From contig DASYAN010000585.1 of the NCBI GenBank assembly GCA_036501345.1, positions 1 to 5,039 of the forward strand: a stretch of 5,039 nt of DNA. Direction: 5' to 3'. The notes under the pieces are model-generated. The model was given only the letters and a program-made list of their open reading frames with translations. It had not been told where the DNA came from and did no database searches. This DNA comes from DASYAN01 sp036501345. GTDB taxonomy: Bacteria; Chloroflexota; Ktedonobacteria; Ktedonobacterales; Ktedonobacteraceae. The first letter of the stretch is position 1. The number at the start of each line of letters is the position of its first letter. Below are positions 4,862 through 5,039 of this stretch, in pieces. The position numbers and the translations under genes were made by a program.

Positions 4862-4872
4862 ATTTCGAACCT

Positions 4873-5039
4873 ATGGCCGAAGAAAATGCAGCCACATCCC
4901 AAACTATTGGTCGGCAAGAGCTTTCCAAGCGCATTGCCAAAGAGACAAACATCTCCCAGAAACAGGCAGCTGAGGTGTTAGAAACAACCCTCACAGCCAT
5001 CCGCGAAGCCCTTCAGAATGGAGAAGAGGTTCGTCTAGT
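4873..5039 (+). CDS. hup: HU/IHF-family DNA-binding protein, partial (N-terminal 55 residues)
   Basis: HU proteins are small dimeric nucleoid proteins that bind and bend DNA. The visible part starts MAEENAATSQTIGRQELSKR and continues with the two-helix dimerisation region of the family: helix 1 at about 13-25 (GRQELSKRIAKET), the turn with ISQKQAAEVL, helix 2 at about 29-47, then NGEEVRL entering the first strand. The N-terminus is about 11 residues longer than a typical HU such as that of E. coli, and polar. The gene runs off the window, so the DNA-binding arm cannot be seen. It has its own promoter and a strong ribosome binding site and is divergent from mraZ. IHF-like or other family members cannot be excluded from this part. 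Confidence 0.85.
   Translation, partial: MAEENAATSQTIGRQELSKRIAKETNISQKQAAEVLETTLTAIREALQNGEEVRL

Larger units (their letters stand above)
4452..4872. other. Divergent control region between mraZ and hup
   Basis: These 421 bases have no convincing gene. On the left are the mraZ leader, MraZ boxes and promoter (4490-4547). In the middle are direct and inverted repeats (4576-4602) and two hairpins (4616-4642 and 4676-4694). On the right are the hup promoter (4733-4761), leader hairpin (4768-4789), tandem repeat (4840-4855) and ribosome binding site. A minus-strand open frame at 4654-4917 overlaps the hup start and has no ribosome binding site, so it is not called. Confidence 0.6.

Noticed and set aside
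4654..4917. Minus-strand open frame of 87 codons between mraZ and hup
   Set aside because: It overlaps the well-supported hup start on the other strand, covers the hup promoter, has no ribosome binding site, and matches no known family. Its protein-like C-terminus is partly encoded by the 4676-4694 hairpin.
1..5039. CRISPR array, tRNA, rRNA or transposase
   Set aside because: No regularly spaced repeats of CRISPR size, no tRNA-like cloverleaf, no rRNA sequence and no transposase motifs were seen.

Overview
The window carries the front part of a bacterial division and cell-wall (dcw) cluster on the minus strand, read from right to left: mraZ, rsmH (mraW), an ftsL-like gene, a class B penicillin-binding protein gene (ftsI-type), then a small gene of unknown function (104 residues). 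A divergent gene for an HU-family DNA-binding protein starts near the right edge on the plus strand and is cut off by the window end. The organism is a bacterium of roughly balanced base composition that makes peptidoglycan. The style of the proteins would fit Chloroflexota, perhaps Ktedonobacteria, but this is an impression and not something the sequence proves.

Layout from left to right. Positions 1-238 hold no convincing gene. They hold a long imperfect palindrome and, just after it, an exact consensus sigma-70 promoter (TTGACA, 17 bases, TATAAT) pointing right, which is antisense to the cluster. The 104-residue gene follows (239-553, minus) with a very strong Shine-Dalgarno site. Between it and ftsI (about 571-654) is a group of palindromic, REP-like units that reaches into the last codons of ftsI. 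Then come ftsI (643-2382), the ftsL-like gene (2464-2892), a 106-base AT-rich gap with back-to-back promoter-like sequences, rsmH (2999-4009) and mraZ (4044-4451).

Positions 4452-4872 are the divergent control region. On the mraZ side there is an extended -10 promoter followed by three TGGGG boxes at an exact 10-base period, the expected binding site for MraZ itself. On the hup side there is a good extended -10 promoter, a leader of about 105 bases, a tandem 8-base repeat and a strong Shine-Dalgarno site. Several hairpins and short repeats lie between them.

Working together: MraZ probably represses its own operon. RsmH methylates 16S rRNA in the ribosomal P site. FtsL and FtsI are inner-membrane parts of the divisome, FtsI being the septal transpeptidase. 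The usual next genes (murE, murF, mraY and so on) are not seen after ftsI within this window. The most unusual items are the unknown 104-residue gene, the perfect promoter aimed against the cluster, and the palindromic repeat group at the ftsI stop codon.
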